Positions 43,860-55,297 of a stretch of DNA of 64,000 nucleotides are shown here, in pieces (positions within the stretch are counted from its first letter, which is position 1; the number at the start of each line of letters is the position of its first letter). Source of the DNA: Urechis unicinctus (lineage: Eukaryota > Annelida > Polychaeta > Xenopneusta > Urechidae); assembly GCA_034190875.2 (NCBI GenBank), contig CM067353.1:32243199-32307198 (forward strand), given 5' to 3'. Below the pieces are notes generated by a model. That model made no database searches and was not told the origin of the DNA. It saw only the letters and a program-made list of their open reading frames with translations. A program made the translations under genes and the position numbers.

Positions 43860-46800
43860 AATGTATCCCTTTGTCTCCATTTCATGCCACAATTGGGAGT
43901 GGTCTTGGCTGATGACAGCGCGTGCAGGTTACCAGCCGGCTGACTCAAGCCAAAACCACTCCCAAAAAGGGATTAATGCATATAACATCGTCTATGGCAG
44001 CATATTTATTGCTATTCATGTCTACAAGATCTTTACAAATGCAGTTAACATTTTCGGAAATATTTTACAATCTATGGCAAACCCGCAAAGCCTAATTGAA
44101 TTATCATGTAACAGGCAATTAGACAGCAATAGGTATGCTTCACAATCGGCGGTCTGGGAGTGGAATCGTGTGACATTTCTTATACGAACGTCATTCAAAA
44201 GATCTAGACGTATCAAAATCGCGTAAAATAGTATGGGAATTACAGTCAAAAAATTCAACAATAAAAGCATATAACCTCAACTGATCGACCAATGTTTGTC
44301 ATAAAATAGATACATACCAATAAGGTGAATATTTTACATCAATTCATTCAGTGGTATTCAAGGGAATATCATATACAAATACTGTAATGTTTGCAAATGA
44401 CTTGTCAGGGCGAATTTGCGAGGGATGGAATACTTACAATGAAATACATAATTAATTTTGACCTAAATTAATAACGGGAAGCCTACCTCACCAACAATAA
44501 CCATCATTTCGAACTTTATTTCATTAGTGATAGAAATAATAGCACATGTTCGACCGTAAAGTCAAGGCAAATAGACAATTTCAGATGACTTTCAGAATCC
44601 TTGAGCTGCTTTGATCTTGCGAGTTACGCAGCAAACCCGATTTATTTGCAGTGAGTGTGTGCCTGTCTGGTTTAATAAATGCCTTTCAACAATATCCTCG
44701 GGCTGACTTCATCATGTTATATGTCACTTTACCACAGACGAAATAGGACGTCCAAACAACGAGGGCAATCAGGTCCGAGGGGTGGGGACAAAAACGACCC
44801 TTGGGGCAGTACTTATAGCTATTGATACGGAAGTAGGTGATATCAATATTTTGTCTTATATGACCTAGCACGGTGTCATATTCAGCAATTAGAATGTCAA
44901 CGTGATTCCTGTATATGGTAAGTACTTGTCGATATCACTGGTAAATAACTGACGGTAGGATAGGATGAGATTATCGTTTTGACAGTCGGGGCTATATATA
45001 GCCTTGGCAACGCTTCCAAAGCGTAGGATGCATTTGTCTGGTGGACGTGTAGCACCTGTTTAATAGAAGAGCCAGACGTGTACAGACCCTTTGTGGGACT
45101 AACTCAACAATAATAAAATCCAGTCGTCTGACTTCTCTCTCATCTCAGCGTATATCACACGGTCTTTTATATTCCCTCAAAGAGTGAAAGAAGGCCACAT
45201 ATACTTGAGGTCTTTGCGGGATTGACAACGTGCAGAAAATAACTAATAACATGGCCATCAGAGAATCCCGCTGAAACGTTGCACGATTTATGTGGGAGCC
45301 ATTATGCTTACATTGGTCAATGTGTTAAAAGCTGTTGTTGTAAAAGCTGCTAAAGCATAACCATGAACAGATTGCATTTAAGGTAGACTGCTAAAGTTTA
45401 TTAAATACTGCGGCCCTCTGACTCAAGCTTGGTCTCACGATAATTGTGGAATATGTGGCTGAATCAGCCTAAAATACATTATAGGTTTGATAATGTCGAC
45501 AAGCGTCATGTCATCACGATCAACAGTCTGTATTATCCTTCCGGTCTTTGCTATTCTTGGTCTTACTTATCATGACATGGGATAACTTTGTCATTAATAA
45601 CGCCGCCCGGTGGGTAACTGCTCTGTAAGGTTACATCTACCTGTCCCTATTTAAATAATTAAGATCAAATGCGTTTATATGTTGTCTCGCTTTTGTCGCA
45701 AAGTAATTATTGTCCATTGGACAGGGAAAGGAGTATGAATTTGCCGTGCAAGGCACAGTTATGCGATGAAAAATATTACCAGATGTCAGCCGAAACCTGT
45801 TGGCAATGTACGGTTCGAACACTCACCGCTTTATTCAGCATTTGCCATAACTTTGTGGACAATGTCACAAAGCACATTATATTACTGTTCTACAAAGAGC
45901 CATTGTTAAGTGTATAGGTAGTGCGCTCGGTAAAATTAGTCCTGACATATGTATCGGGGTGCAATACTCATTATATACAAATATCGAAGGGGCTAATGGT
46001 TAACCTGCGTGTGAAAGGCTCAACTCATGGTAAAAGCAACAATCTCATTATCAAGTTCATACTTGATAACATATCGACGCTAAGCAATTTCATACTTACT
46101 ATTGTCAGTACTGAGACTTATGGGAAAGATTAGCGGGAGGACGGACACAAAAGACTTTACAGCATCACTACTTATTCGCTTTGTTCGCTACTCCTTTTCT
46201 GGCTAACACAGGTTCTAGTTCAGATGAACCATAGACTTCTGCGGGGTCTTTTGTCAAGCATAAGATACGTTTAAATGTAAGCAAAAATGGAGCAGCGAAG
46301 CCTTTTCATGCAACTGCTTGATGACATTATCGACAATTACTTTCTGCAATTCGTTGTCGATGTTTGGCCAGGGGTTTAGCTCATCGGTGATGTTTATATT
46401 TATAGAACTTGTTACCTGCAACATAAGTCACAACTGCTGTTATCAAATCCTTTGAATAGTTTGAATATTGAACAAGGTACACCCAGAGCTAATTTTCATT
46501 GCTCATTTGTGGAGATAATAAGAATGTTCGACTATATTTGTAGCGCACATCACCAAAGCATACCACCATGTGACCATTCATGTAATTTGCTCTAGGAACA
46601 TAAAACCCTTTGATGGCTGCGCTCGCCCTGATTCCCATCACTTTATAATTGATGTGACTGTAGAAGCTGCTGGCTTAAGCTGTCAGGACATCACATTAAT
46701 TGATGGTATGGGAACAGTTTTACTGTGAGCTACGATCACCCCATAAAGCCTGCTTTTTACAATCTCAACGAGTACTTAGGGATTGTTCACGCACAGCTTG

Positions 46801-47460
46801 TTGGGCTAGCAAGGCAGCCAACTAGTGTGAAGAGGCTTTTTCTAATAACCATCCCTGCCGTCATTGCTTGGATACAATGCTTACTGTCGTAATTGACGTT
46901 GATACTCTTATGTGCATTTGATATATCAAACTATCACACACACGTGATGACAACATATGTGCTAATTGGACTGGGAGGATTAAGCAAAATATGCCCCGGT
47001 GCTTTATGTCATTGGCTGACATTTAACCTGCATTATTCACAGTTTTTATAATGTCGTCATTAATGATCTCATAGGGGGACAGCGTGACGGCCTTGCGTTA
47101 TCCGGGCAGACAGATATCTGTAAGATCGATATCATTATTATAACATCAGAGCAATCTAAAACAAGTTGTTGGGCGTTAAATGTGCCGAATGAAAAAAGCA
47201 TACCAATACCCCATCATATTACACATATGAGGTAATATAGATCATTTATTGTTGCGGAAATTATTAGAATGGCTGCATGTTTTCGCTGTGGTTGTATCAG
47301 GTTCTGAATGTCACCAAAAGACCCTATTGGAATAATAATCAGTTCCTTTGATGAGTAATGGTGAATATTCTCTAACACAAACAAAATATACTATTTTCCA
47401 TTGCTTGCATGATTAATGAACAAATGAATGGAAAGGCAATATCCTAAATGGTGGGGTTCT
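43860..47460. other. Unassigned 3.6-kb stretch
   Basis: No LINE motif, tRNA, recognisable exon or clear paralog was seen. It is the longest part of the window without visible duplication to the rest. Short frames here lack family features. Confidence 0.35.
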
Positions 47461-48050
47461 GCAACACAATCAAGCAATAACATCAGACGTCTATAAAAGG
47501 CGTGCAGTGACAGCTGTTGGCTCATGTAATCGGTTCTCACAGTCATAATGCAAAAATACAACGCATTGTGCTGCGCTGCGGTAGTGATTGTAATATGTAC
47601 ATTTTTTCCGTTGTTCTAGCAGGTCCTGAACGTCTTTTATAAGAACCTCAGATTTATCACCCACAAATGACATCGGCTTTATTCCCAGGCTTGCATGGTT
47701 TATGATGCACTTTAAGTTTAGGAAATATAACGTGGTTCTGCAACGTGAGAATGCAACTTGTGGCGCCCCTCTACTAGCACCTGAGTCATAATGGTATGAT
47801 TGTGACAAGATGGCTAGATTTGAATTCCGTTCTGTGTGTTGGATAGTTATATGTTAAAATTCGGCGTTATACATGAGAACGAGCTGCAAGACAGATACAC
47901 TAAGATAGAAATGGATATAGAAAGCCGCAAGCGCTTGTCCTCATCTAAGCTCCACGAACTGAGTGCTATCGACTTAACGAATACAGCAAATATACCGCTG
48001 AAAGCAAATATAAACAGTCATATTCGACTGAAGCAATAATTAAATAATAC
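47460..48050. other. Unassigned, beside a YIPF5 pseudo-exon
   Basis: The last YIPF5 exon would be expected here if the copy at 48052-48241 were complete. I could not find it. A 'cagtgacagctgttgg' strip (47505) recurs at 22019 in the flank of the other YIPF5 pseudo-exon. Confidence 0.4.
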
Positions 48051-48051
48051 C

Positions 48052-48241
48052 AGGGATATCAGCAAAGAATGCGTGGTACGCCATAAGCAGGAGAATATAG
48101 CCAAGTACACTGAACACACAGCTCACTGTGGTACCCATCATGCTCATTTGTCTATTCAGTAAGGACATGTATATCGCACGATCACATCCTGAGCAATCAC
48201 AATCTCGCCATAGATTTGATACCGCAATGCACCTCGCCAGT
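48052..48241 (-). pseudogene. Decayed copy of the penultimate YIPF5 exon
   Basis: Read on the minus strand, this aligns with 32561-32380. 'actggcgaggtgcatt' stands for the start, and the middle keeps [16 protein letters not shown] almost unchanged ('atgagcatgatgggtaccac'). The acceptor AG before 'actggc' has become AC (gctgcac), and the GTAAGT donor has become gtatta. The segment corresponding to the first 30 residues is scrambled. The central 60 bases are the best preserved, which dates the copy as younger than most repeats here. Confidence 0.85.
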
Positions 48242-48509
48242 GTGCAGCAAACAATTTGCAGTCTGCTTAGACAATTCAAGCATGTTAATAGTTGAAAGAA
48301 AAAAACTGTTTCATGTCATTACATTATTCTACATTCCACTGAGGAAGATTGATGTAAGCAGATACTTTCCCGAACCTGACACTAGAGAAGTTCGAATATG
48401 CTGCTATCAAGTGTTTTACTGAATATTTACCTGCCCCAATTTGTCACAAGATGAATGACGCTGTATATTGACAGCCAGATCCCACTCTGAAACCACATAT
48501 TTGCAATCA

Positions 48510-48790
48510 CTTTCATCTGGAGGCAATTATTTAATGTCAGGCATGCCCACAATACCAAACCCTTTCGTTTCTTCTTGTGAATACCACCTAGTTTGTCGTC
48601 AGTAGCTGTGGTGAATGCTAATGTGACATGAACTACTTGCATCTGTAGGCAATTATTTACTGTCACGCCCCTGCTCCCGCTGATATCAGGTTGTTATCGG
48701 CATACCCACAATACTCTACCCTTTCGTTTCTTATTGTAAATACCACCTAGTTTGTCGTCAGTAGCTGTGGTGAATGCTAATGTGACATGA
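48510..48790. repeat. Direct repeat, period about 159 bp
   Basis: 48540-48631 and 48699-48790 share 'ggcat.cccacaatac', 'accctttcgtttctt' and a long identical stretch starting 'taccacctagtttgtcgtca'. Smaller 'gcaattattta.tgtca' pieces also recur (48523, 48649). On the minus strand both copies are open through the same TLAFTTATDDKLGGI strip, but I see no family. Confidence 0.9.
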
Positions 48791-48799
48791 TCCTCGAAC

Positions 48800-49920
48800 T
48801 TTATACGAAAGACAAGGTCAGACGAAACGCGACACACAAGAGGGGTTGAGCTAATGACGGGCTGCTCACATAAAGGCCTCACACATCGCGAGTATGCAGA
48901 GAAACCGCTAAACAAGAGCTACAGACCTACATGCCTCACATCTCCAACATAAACCAGCAATAATAATGTATACCCTCTTGGCATAGAGCAATTCCCGTCT
49001 TCACCAGGACATATACTTTCTTCTTCAGTAACCTAATAGGCATTTATAAACTCCAGGATGACAGAGTTACCGTAAGCAATTGCAAAGGAATTATTGTATA
49101 GTGTCCTAGCATGTATTTACCTTCAGCAGATAGAACGGCAGCGTGATTCCTGCGCCTGAAAACTTCAAATACATCTGACGATAAATTGGATCATGAAACG
49201 GGCTACATAAAATGTTGATGGGAAAACATCGGTGCAGCTGAACATAGCAGTTACCCGACTGGCACATTATTGACGACAGTAAATTTCTTCTGCGAGATTC
49301 GGCGAAACGCCGGATAGGAAACGCCGCTAGGATAACACACAATGCTAATTTGTGGCATCTTCAAGCAGCCCTCACTCTGAATGCTATTACCGAGGTTTTG
49401 ATTACGTTGATCGTGATAGCATGAAGCAGTCGTCATCAGCAAAAACCATTGTTGACAACTGGTCACTTTGTTACGAAACCACAATGTGGTTCCTTTATCT
49501 GACCACCTCTTGATGAAGTCGTTTAGTCATTTATATGCATGTTTAAGAAAGGCGGCTTCAAAATCATTATACATTGGCCCTATCGATACGTTCTTCTAAG
49601 CATGCCTACCACAGATTATATTCATGGGAAATCCATTTCAAAGCCATACGATAAACTTCTGCAATGTATGAGTATTAGTGTAAGAAACTATTTTCCCACG
49701 ATCGAAAAATGTACGAGGTCGCAATGATGGATCTACCCCACAATGTTTGTGTATGCGCCACACCATAACCTCACAATGATAGCACATAGAACTAATGCGT
49801 TGTGCAACGGATGAAAATTCCAATTAACAATATCATGAAGCCCATAGGAGGGCTTCAAAGCTGCGATTTACGGCGTTGCCCGTCTGTTTGTATTATTGTA
49901 GGTCCCGCGGAGTATTAGGA
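48800..49920. other. Unassigned non-coding sequence
   Basis: Minus-strand frames at 49106-49484 have no recognisable features. No repeat partner was found. Confidence 0.3.
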
Positions 49921-49924
49921 TGAA

Positions 49925-50041
49925 GAATAACACTGAACCCTTCAGCAACAAAGCCTACAAATAGAGTACTATGTTTACCCAAATTCGAATAAATTTTATG
50001 ATAGTCATTTAATGTTCACTGGAAACCCTTCTCCATATGGA
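49925..50041 (+). repeat. Partial copy of the 15640-15720 module
   Basis: 'cttcagcaacaaagcctaca', 'tatgtttaccc' and 'gatagt.at' follow the order of 11690-11770 and 15640-15710. Confidence 0.6.
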
Positions 50042-50205
50042 GAGGCTCGGTTGATTTATGCAACCCCACACCATATGTACCACTTGCTTCTTAAGCCGGT
50101 CCCTGGCAACTCTCCATGCTTTTGAGGGTCGGTTGATTTATACAAGTCCCACACTAAAGATACCACTTGCTTCTAAGTCCGGTCCCTGGCAACTGCCCAA
50201 GCTTT
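50042..50205 (+). repeat. 82-bp tandem duplication
   Basis: Units 50042-50123 and 50124-50205 share 'tcggttgattta', 'taccacttgcttct' and 'ggtccctggcaact'. The unit is a local doubling of the strip found once at about 15735-15820. Confidence 0.9.
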
Positions 50206-50209
50206 GTGA

Positions 50210-51480
50210 GTTCGTCATTCATAGTTGACAGACCGCGTCAACATTAACCCATTCCGGAATCCTGAATTAAAGGCAAAGGTAGCATGGCTTAAACAGAACG
50301 TTAAAATAAAGCAGGTCTCAACTGCTTTCTGTGTGTTTATTTTCAACCATCATATTGCCATACGCCTGTATCTCTGACTGATTGGTAGGTGTCATCCTTC
50401 TGCATTTATTGAGGGCCGAAAATTTGTAGGGCCCCTAAGCGCCTCGGTATTTCCATCCGCCAAACAAACTGGGTGATATAAAGGCAGCTAGTGCAAGAAC
50501 CATTGAGGTGAAAGAGCTTCTATGGGGAACTGGTAAAAGCGGGATGGAACGGTGGAATGTGATAAGGACCTGCCTCACTTAAAGCTGCGCCATGCACGGA
50601 ATGAAAAGTCAAATGAGAGGCAAGCCAAATGTCCAAACGCTTGTTCGTTTCAGGAACATCAACAGCTTAAGTAATTGCAAACAATAACACCTGGATGGTG
50701 AGTGGTCTGATATCCAGTCGTAATGGTGTTATTACCGTGGACGACCCAATGCTTTTTCGATGTGTTTGGCCAGCACAATGTAATGGTCGTTGATGAATAC
50801 CGCTTGACAGTTCATACCTAAAAGATCAAATGGCCCGAATTTTTTTAACATTTTAATGAGAAAACGCCAAAAACATTCTAGCGACTCATATTACTTTTTT
50901 CAGCCACTTGCGGTAATAGCATATACAGGGTATCTGGTCCCCTTGTGCAATTCTTAAGACATCGCTCTATTTCCGTAATACACACCAAAATGGCAAACGT
51001 CCCTTTTTGAACTTGCAGAGAATATTTCATTGTCACAGTAAGCAGTCGTCCGAATCCGCATCCGCACCAAAGCTACTGCTAAGCATCAGTTTGGCAATTT
51101 GCAATCGCGCCAGCGATAGTTTGCTTAGCGCGCCAGGTGCCAAGCTACCTCGTTAGGGAGACATCCTGACGGTTTTGTGGCGACAATAGAAATCTAGAAA
51201 CCAATATGTGCATGATCAAATATATCAATAAAATATCCAAGGTATCATGGTAAATTCTCCAGCGAGTCCTAACTCTACATAACCTTTAACTATTTCATGC
51301 TTGCCAGTATTCAAACATGAAGTCCCAACTTAGCAGCTATAGGCAAACACATATTGTGTTTTACGGCATACTCGATGTTAATATGAGACCAGCTCCTTCC
51401 CTGAAACCGCCGGTCACAGTAGCAATATCGAGTCTTAGCTGACCTCGTTATCAGCTAATGCAGTTTAGGGTGAAAATAGA
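50210..51480. other. Mostly unassigned; 50400-50500 has a weak repeat match
   Basis: 'tttgtagggcccctaagcgc', 'tatttccatccgcc' resembles 17165-17200 and 30250-30300. Nothing else is seen. Confidence 0.3.
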
Positions 51481-52080
51481 CTGAGCATCTAGCTTGGCCA
51501 CAGTAACAGTAGAGCCACTGCATGAATGGTAATGTAATAACCCAACATTAAACATATACAGTTCAAGGCCACAATGGCTTTCAAGGAATGAATGTCTTTA
51601 CTGCAACAATTAGCCCAAATGTAGCCAAATGCGTCAAATGAAAAAAGTCCAAACAATACAAAACAATCATACATAAAAAAATTCAAATGAATAATTGGTT
51701 TTATAGCACTGCGGCATTGATTCACATGCATGCATTTTTCTGCGGCGATTTTGGGTTCTGAGCTTTTTAACAAAAGTCCCTCAAATAAAAGTAATCAAAT
51801 AACCATCAATGAGGTTTTTTGTGCGTAATGGGGGATATTCGCTACCCAACTACACAGTTCGTTGTGTGTAACACACAAAATACATTGTGAGGTGTTGATT
51901 ATCTCACACGTATGCCAGTGATGTGTTTGGAACCGACTTCATTAAAAAGAGCAGTATTCAAGGAAAATCCAAAAACAACAACGCCACAATCAATTTCTCT
52001 GGATAAATGTTTAACACCTTACAGATAAGCATTAAGTTTGCTAGAAATAGACTGCTGAGAGCAAATGCAAAACAAGATAT
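51480..52080 (+). repeat. Diverged relative of 21800-22000 and 60400-60730
   Basis: 'aatgcgtcaaatgaa', 'aacaat.c.ataa' (51630) follows 21850-21890. 'acatt.tg.g.gt' and 'tattgatccaaa' (52080) follow 60440-60730. Confidence 0.5.
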
Positions 52081-53150
52081 TGATCCAAAAACGAGGAAAT
52101 AACGAGCGAATCAACATTGACCAGACAATAACCTTAAGTCACGGTCATCGAGACTTTATTAGCCATGTTAAAGGTTGATGTTTCATTCGAGCATGTTTTG
52201 CACAGAGCGACCTTGCCTTGCGCTATTGAGAAGACCGTTATCTCCGCTACCGAGCCCAACTTTACTGCTTCCAGGAGGTCCAATTCATTTGCAACTGCCA
52301 TATTGGCATTTGCCAGTGGCTCCAACTCGCAGTCTGCCCGGGGAGACAACCCTATAAAAATTAATTGCCGCACAAATTATTTGCATAGCCCTTCAACTCA
52401 CACACATTCCGTGAATTGGCGGTGGCGATTTATGGCAATGACGATGTGTAGCCAAAGCATAAAGTGACCTATTCTGGAATATAATGGCGGCAAGGCGTGA
52501 GGTGGGCTTGTGTGGAGCAGGGAGGTTGTTTACGACGGGATCAGCGGCGCTCAGTATGATGAGACGCGTGGTGATGTCAGACATCAACTGCTCTTGATAG
52601 TTTCGTCCAGATACTTAGCATACCTATTTCTTCATGGAGCTGAGGAACGATATCAACTGCATTAAACGCTCTGTCATATTTGCAGTTATATATTGTGACT
52701 TCTTTGATAGCTTATGTTTAGGCGGCATAATTGTCACATTGGCATAAATGTCAGCCAGACAAAATGTAATCACCAACTAATCTACTTACTAATGTCATCT
52801 GCTGTGATTGTAGCCGCCAGACGAACAATATGCATAAAACATCAGTATATTTGGCCTGTGTAGCAGCTTAAGCACTGTCTTAAAGAACAATATAGTTGGT
52901 ATATGTGGCAAGGACCAGTGGCAAGTACTATCGTTTTGCACAACTTAAGGTAGGTTGTGCAAAAGGTCAGCGTGTAACAGCAGAGTCACAGCAGAGCAAC
53001 AACAGAGCCACAATCACTTCTGTTAACTTGATTCATCCACCTTAGGTGCACTCAGTACCTGATCATGAATGCCTTTATTGCTGAAGCAAATGTTGATCTG
53101 ACTCTTTCTTAATCCAGCCCATAACGACAACATTGATTCATACATCCAAC
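52080..53150 (+). repeat. Duplicated segment, paralog of 60730-61560 plus 62690-62820
   Basis: 'atcaacattgacca', 'cagagcgac.ttg.cctgcgcta', 'gtccaattcatt', 'ctgcc.at..tgcc', 'aagcataaagtgacctattc', 'gcagctgctcttgatagttt' and 'catttatgtcag' are colinear with 60750-61440. 'tccaccttaggtgc.ctcag' (53035) matches 62710. It ends at LINE 2. Confidence 0.8.
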
Positions 53151-53432
53151 AGTTCAATAGATATTAATATATACATATCATTTATTCGCAAATCGAAGTT
53201 TACAAAAAGATATATTAATTAAGCAATATAAAATAAAAAACACATGCCTACCAATTAGTTTGTACATAGAAACACAAGAAGCTCATCTTCCTCTTGCAGT
53301 GTTAGAGAAGTTAACAAACTGCCTTCGCGCTGCTGACACAGTTCTTGCAAAGCGCATATTGTCGCCCTGTCTTCTGCTGATACTTCATTAATATTTAAAA
53401 ACAATTCACGTACATTATTTAGGTTACCTTCA

Positions 53433-54500
53433 TTAATTAATTAGTTGTTGGTAGTCTAAATTTAGTAATGACAGACATGATCTTACATTATTCGATACGA
53501 CAGATGAGCTTACATTAGCAAGCAGCGGTAAAAAACGAGACCTCGTTCTTCTATTAAGCTTAAGAACTCTCCTTACACACTTTCGCCAAGCAACACTAAT
53601 TTTTTCAAGTGACTTTAACTCCAGTTTCCATAAAGGACTACCATAGAAGCTTGTACAAAAGGTATCAAATAGCCTAGTGTGGACGTCAGTGCGGCAAAAG
53701 CCGAATCTGGACATCAAAATGTTAGTACGATAAAACAATTCTCCTAAAGCTTTTTCGATATTCGCATCGTTATTTTCATAACCAATATAACTGCCTAGAT
53801 GAACAACCTTAGAGTACTTTTGTAAAATGGCTCAATTCAGCCGTAATTCGAGATTGGTATAGCATTGTGGAAAATTGTAGCACAGCAGCATACTTTTTTC
53901 ACAATTGAACATTACATCGTATTCTTGTGCGTATTCTTCGCATATTGAAATCATAAGCTCGGGAGCAGTGACTGAGGGAGCAAGGAGTGTTAAGTCGTCA
54001 GCATATCCAAATGCACCCATAAACTGGTGACCGACATGACAACCAACATTACTACGTTCAAGACGATTAAGCAGCTCATCGATATAAATACAGAAAAGAA
54101 TCGGCGATAACACCCGCCCTGCTTTATGCCATTACTGCATTGGAGTGCCTCAGACACATTAGCATTTGCCTGAATTACATCTTTGCTCAACTTGGTCATT
54201 CAGAAGCACTCTTAATTGCTCATAATCATCAACATTATATGACACACTATTAAACAATTCTTTGTATTTGGTAGAAAACAAATCACGAATACCAGTCTCA
54301 CCTCTCACATTATCTACAACTGCTGGCACAACACGTGACTTACCACTTCTTTTCTTAACCTCAGACCAGAAATCACGGTTTCTATCGGTTGTTAAAGCTT
54401 CCGCCATGCGTTCTACCGACAACTTGTCCTGATTACTGACAACCCATCTCGAAATTCTTTTATATTCGCGTTTGGTCTTTATCATTATCTCCTTCACTCA
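53433..54500 (-). pseudogene. LINE 2 reverse transcriptase fragments
   Basis: 54497-54159 is the linker (YKRISRWV, ALTTDRNRDFWSEVKK). Then comes a jump past motif A to GIKQGG (54130-54110, motif B), split by a frameshift from LSPILFCIYIDELL. The YADD of motif C is in 54113-53832 (FGYADDLTLLAPS). 53738-53433 is the C-terminal part (FGFCRTDVHTRLFDTFC, YGSPLW). The loss of the first catalytic Asp region and the frameshift make it inactive. Confidence 0.9.
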
Positions 54501-54664
54501 GCCCACTGTTGGCCTTCCACTGTCGACCCATAAATGATGCCAAAATATTGACTGCTCCTTGAATAGGGTTTTCCAGCCTGTGTTTGACTTTCGTCTTACA
54601 GAAGGAATAGCCTTTTGTGCCGCTAATATACATGCATTAAGGATTGCTTCGTGATAATAAATAA

Positions 54665-55297
54665 TTGCGTCGATTACACAGGTTGTTGTGCCGGAACAGC
54701 TGTGGCCTTTGGAGATACCGCTGCTGCCGCCGCATAGCTTTGTGGAGAACGAACAGGGTTATTCTCTATCTGATCCAACCTTTGTTCTTAGTCATTCATA
54801 GCGTTCAGTCTCAATTCCAATTTATTCAACCTTTCGCATACACTTATGGGGTGCACCTCAGCGGGTGTTGCCTTTGGCATGCGACCCAGTGTTATTGAGT
54901 CGACCGCAAACAAGGGAAGTTTTTTCGCGGAATCGAGCTTCATGATTCCTGACACTATATCTTGAATAACCTTGACGATTTCATGCGAGTTACCAGTGTC
55001 TCTGCGTCTAATAAGAGCGGGCAGAATCTGTTCATCGCCCACTCTCCACAACAGTTCCTTTGCTTTTACAACCTCGTCCAAGGAGTAAAACTCACAGCAT
55101 GCTTTAACAATGCTTTCCCCAGGTGAGTTGTTCACCGAATGGGCCACGTAGGTCAAAACCGGATCTATGACAACCTTTGAGAGGAACTCACTCCCGTCCG
55201 GCATGGCGGGTTCTACATGGTTGATTACAATCTTTAAGACAATTAAGTCAATGACACAGTATTGAGTTGGTCCAAACTGACACTGCAATGAATCCAA
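54665..55297 (-). pseudogene. LINE 2 ORF1-like protein, 3' end shifted
   Basis: The frame 55297-54788 (169 residues) has the pattern known from ORF1 of this LINE type: VVIDPVLTYVAHSVNNSPGE, then a CCEFYS..EVV.AKELLW block, then RRRDT, a VQDI..IMKLD block, and PLFAVDS..LGR.P. It is a small helical domain of unclear biochemistry. A stop or shift at 54788 interrupts the tail, which continues in another frame as a low-complexity PQSYAAAAAVSPKA region to about 54665. Confidence 0.8.

Noticed and set aside
43479..43912. Thr-His and Cys-Val repeat 'proteins'
   Set aside because: Direct translations of the GT and AT tracts.
44686..44871. Possible upstream YIPF5 exon (Ser-Asp-Leu then hydrophobic residues before a donor-like gtaaag)
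   Set aside because: It is five residues too short and lacks the Ala-Gly-Pro that the family keeps after Asp-Leu; judged coincidence.
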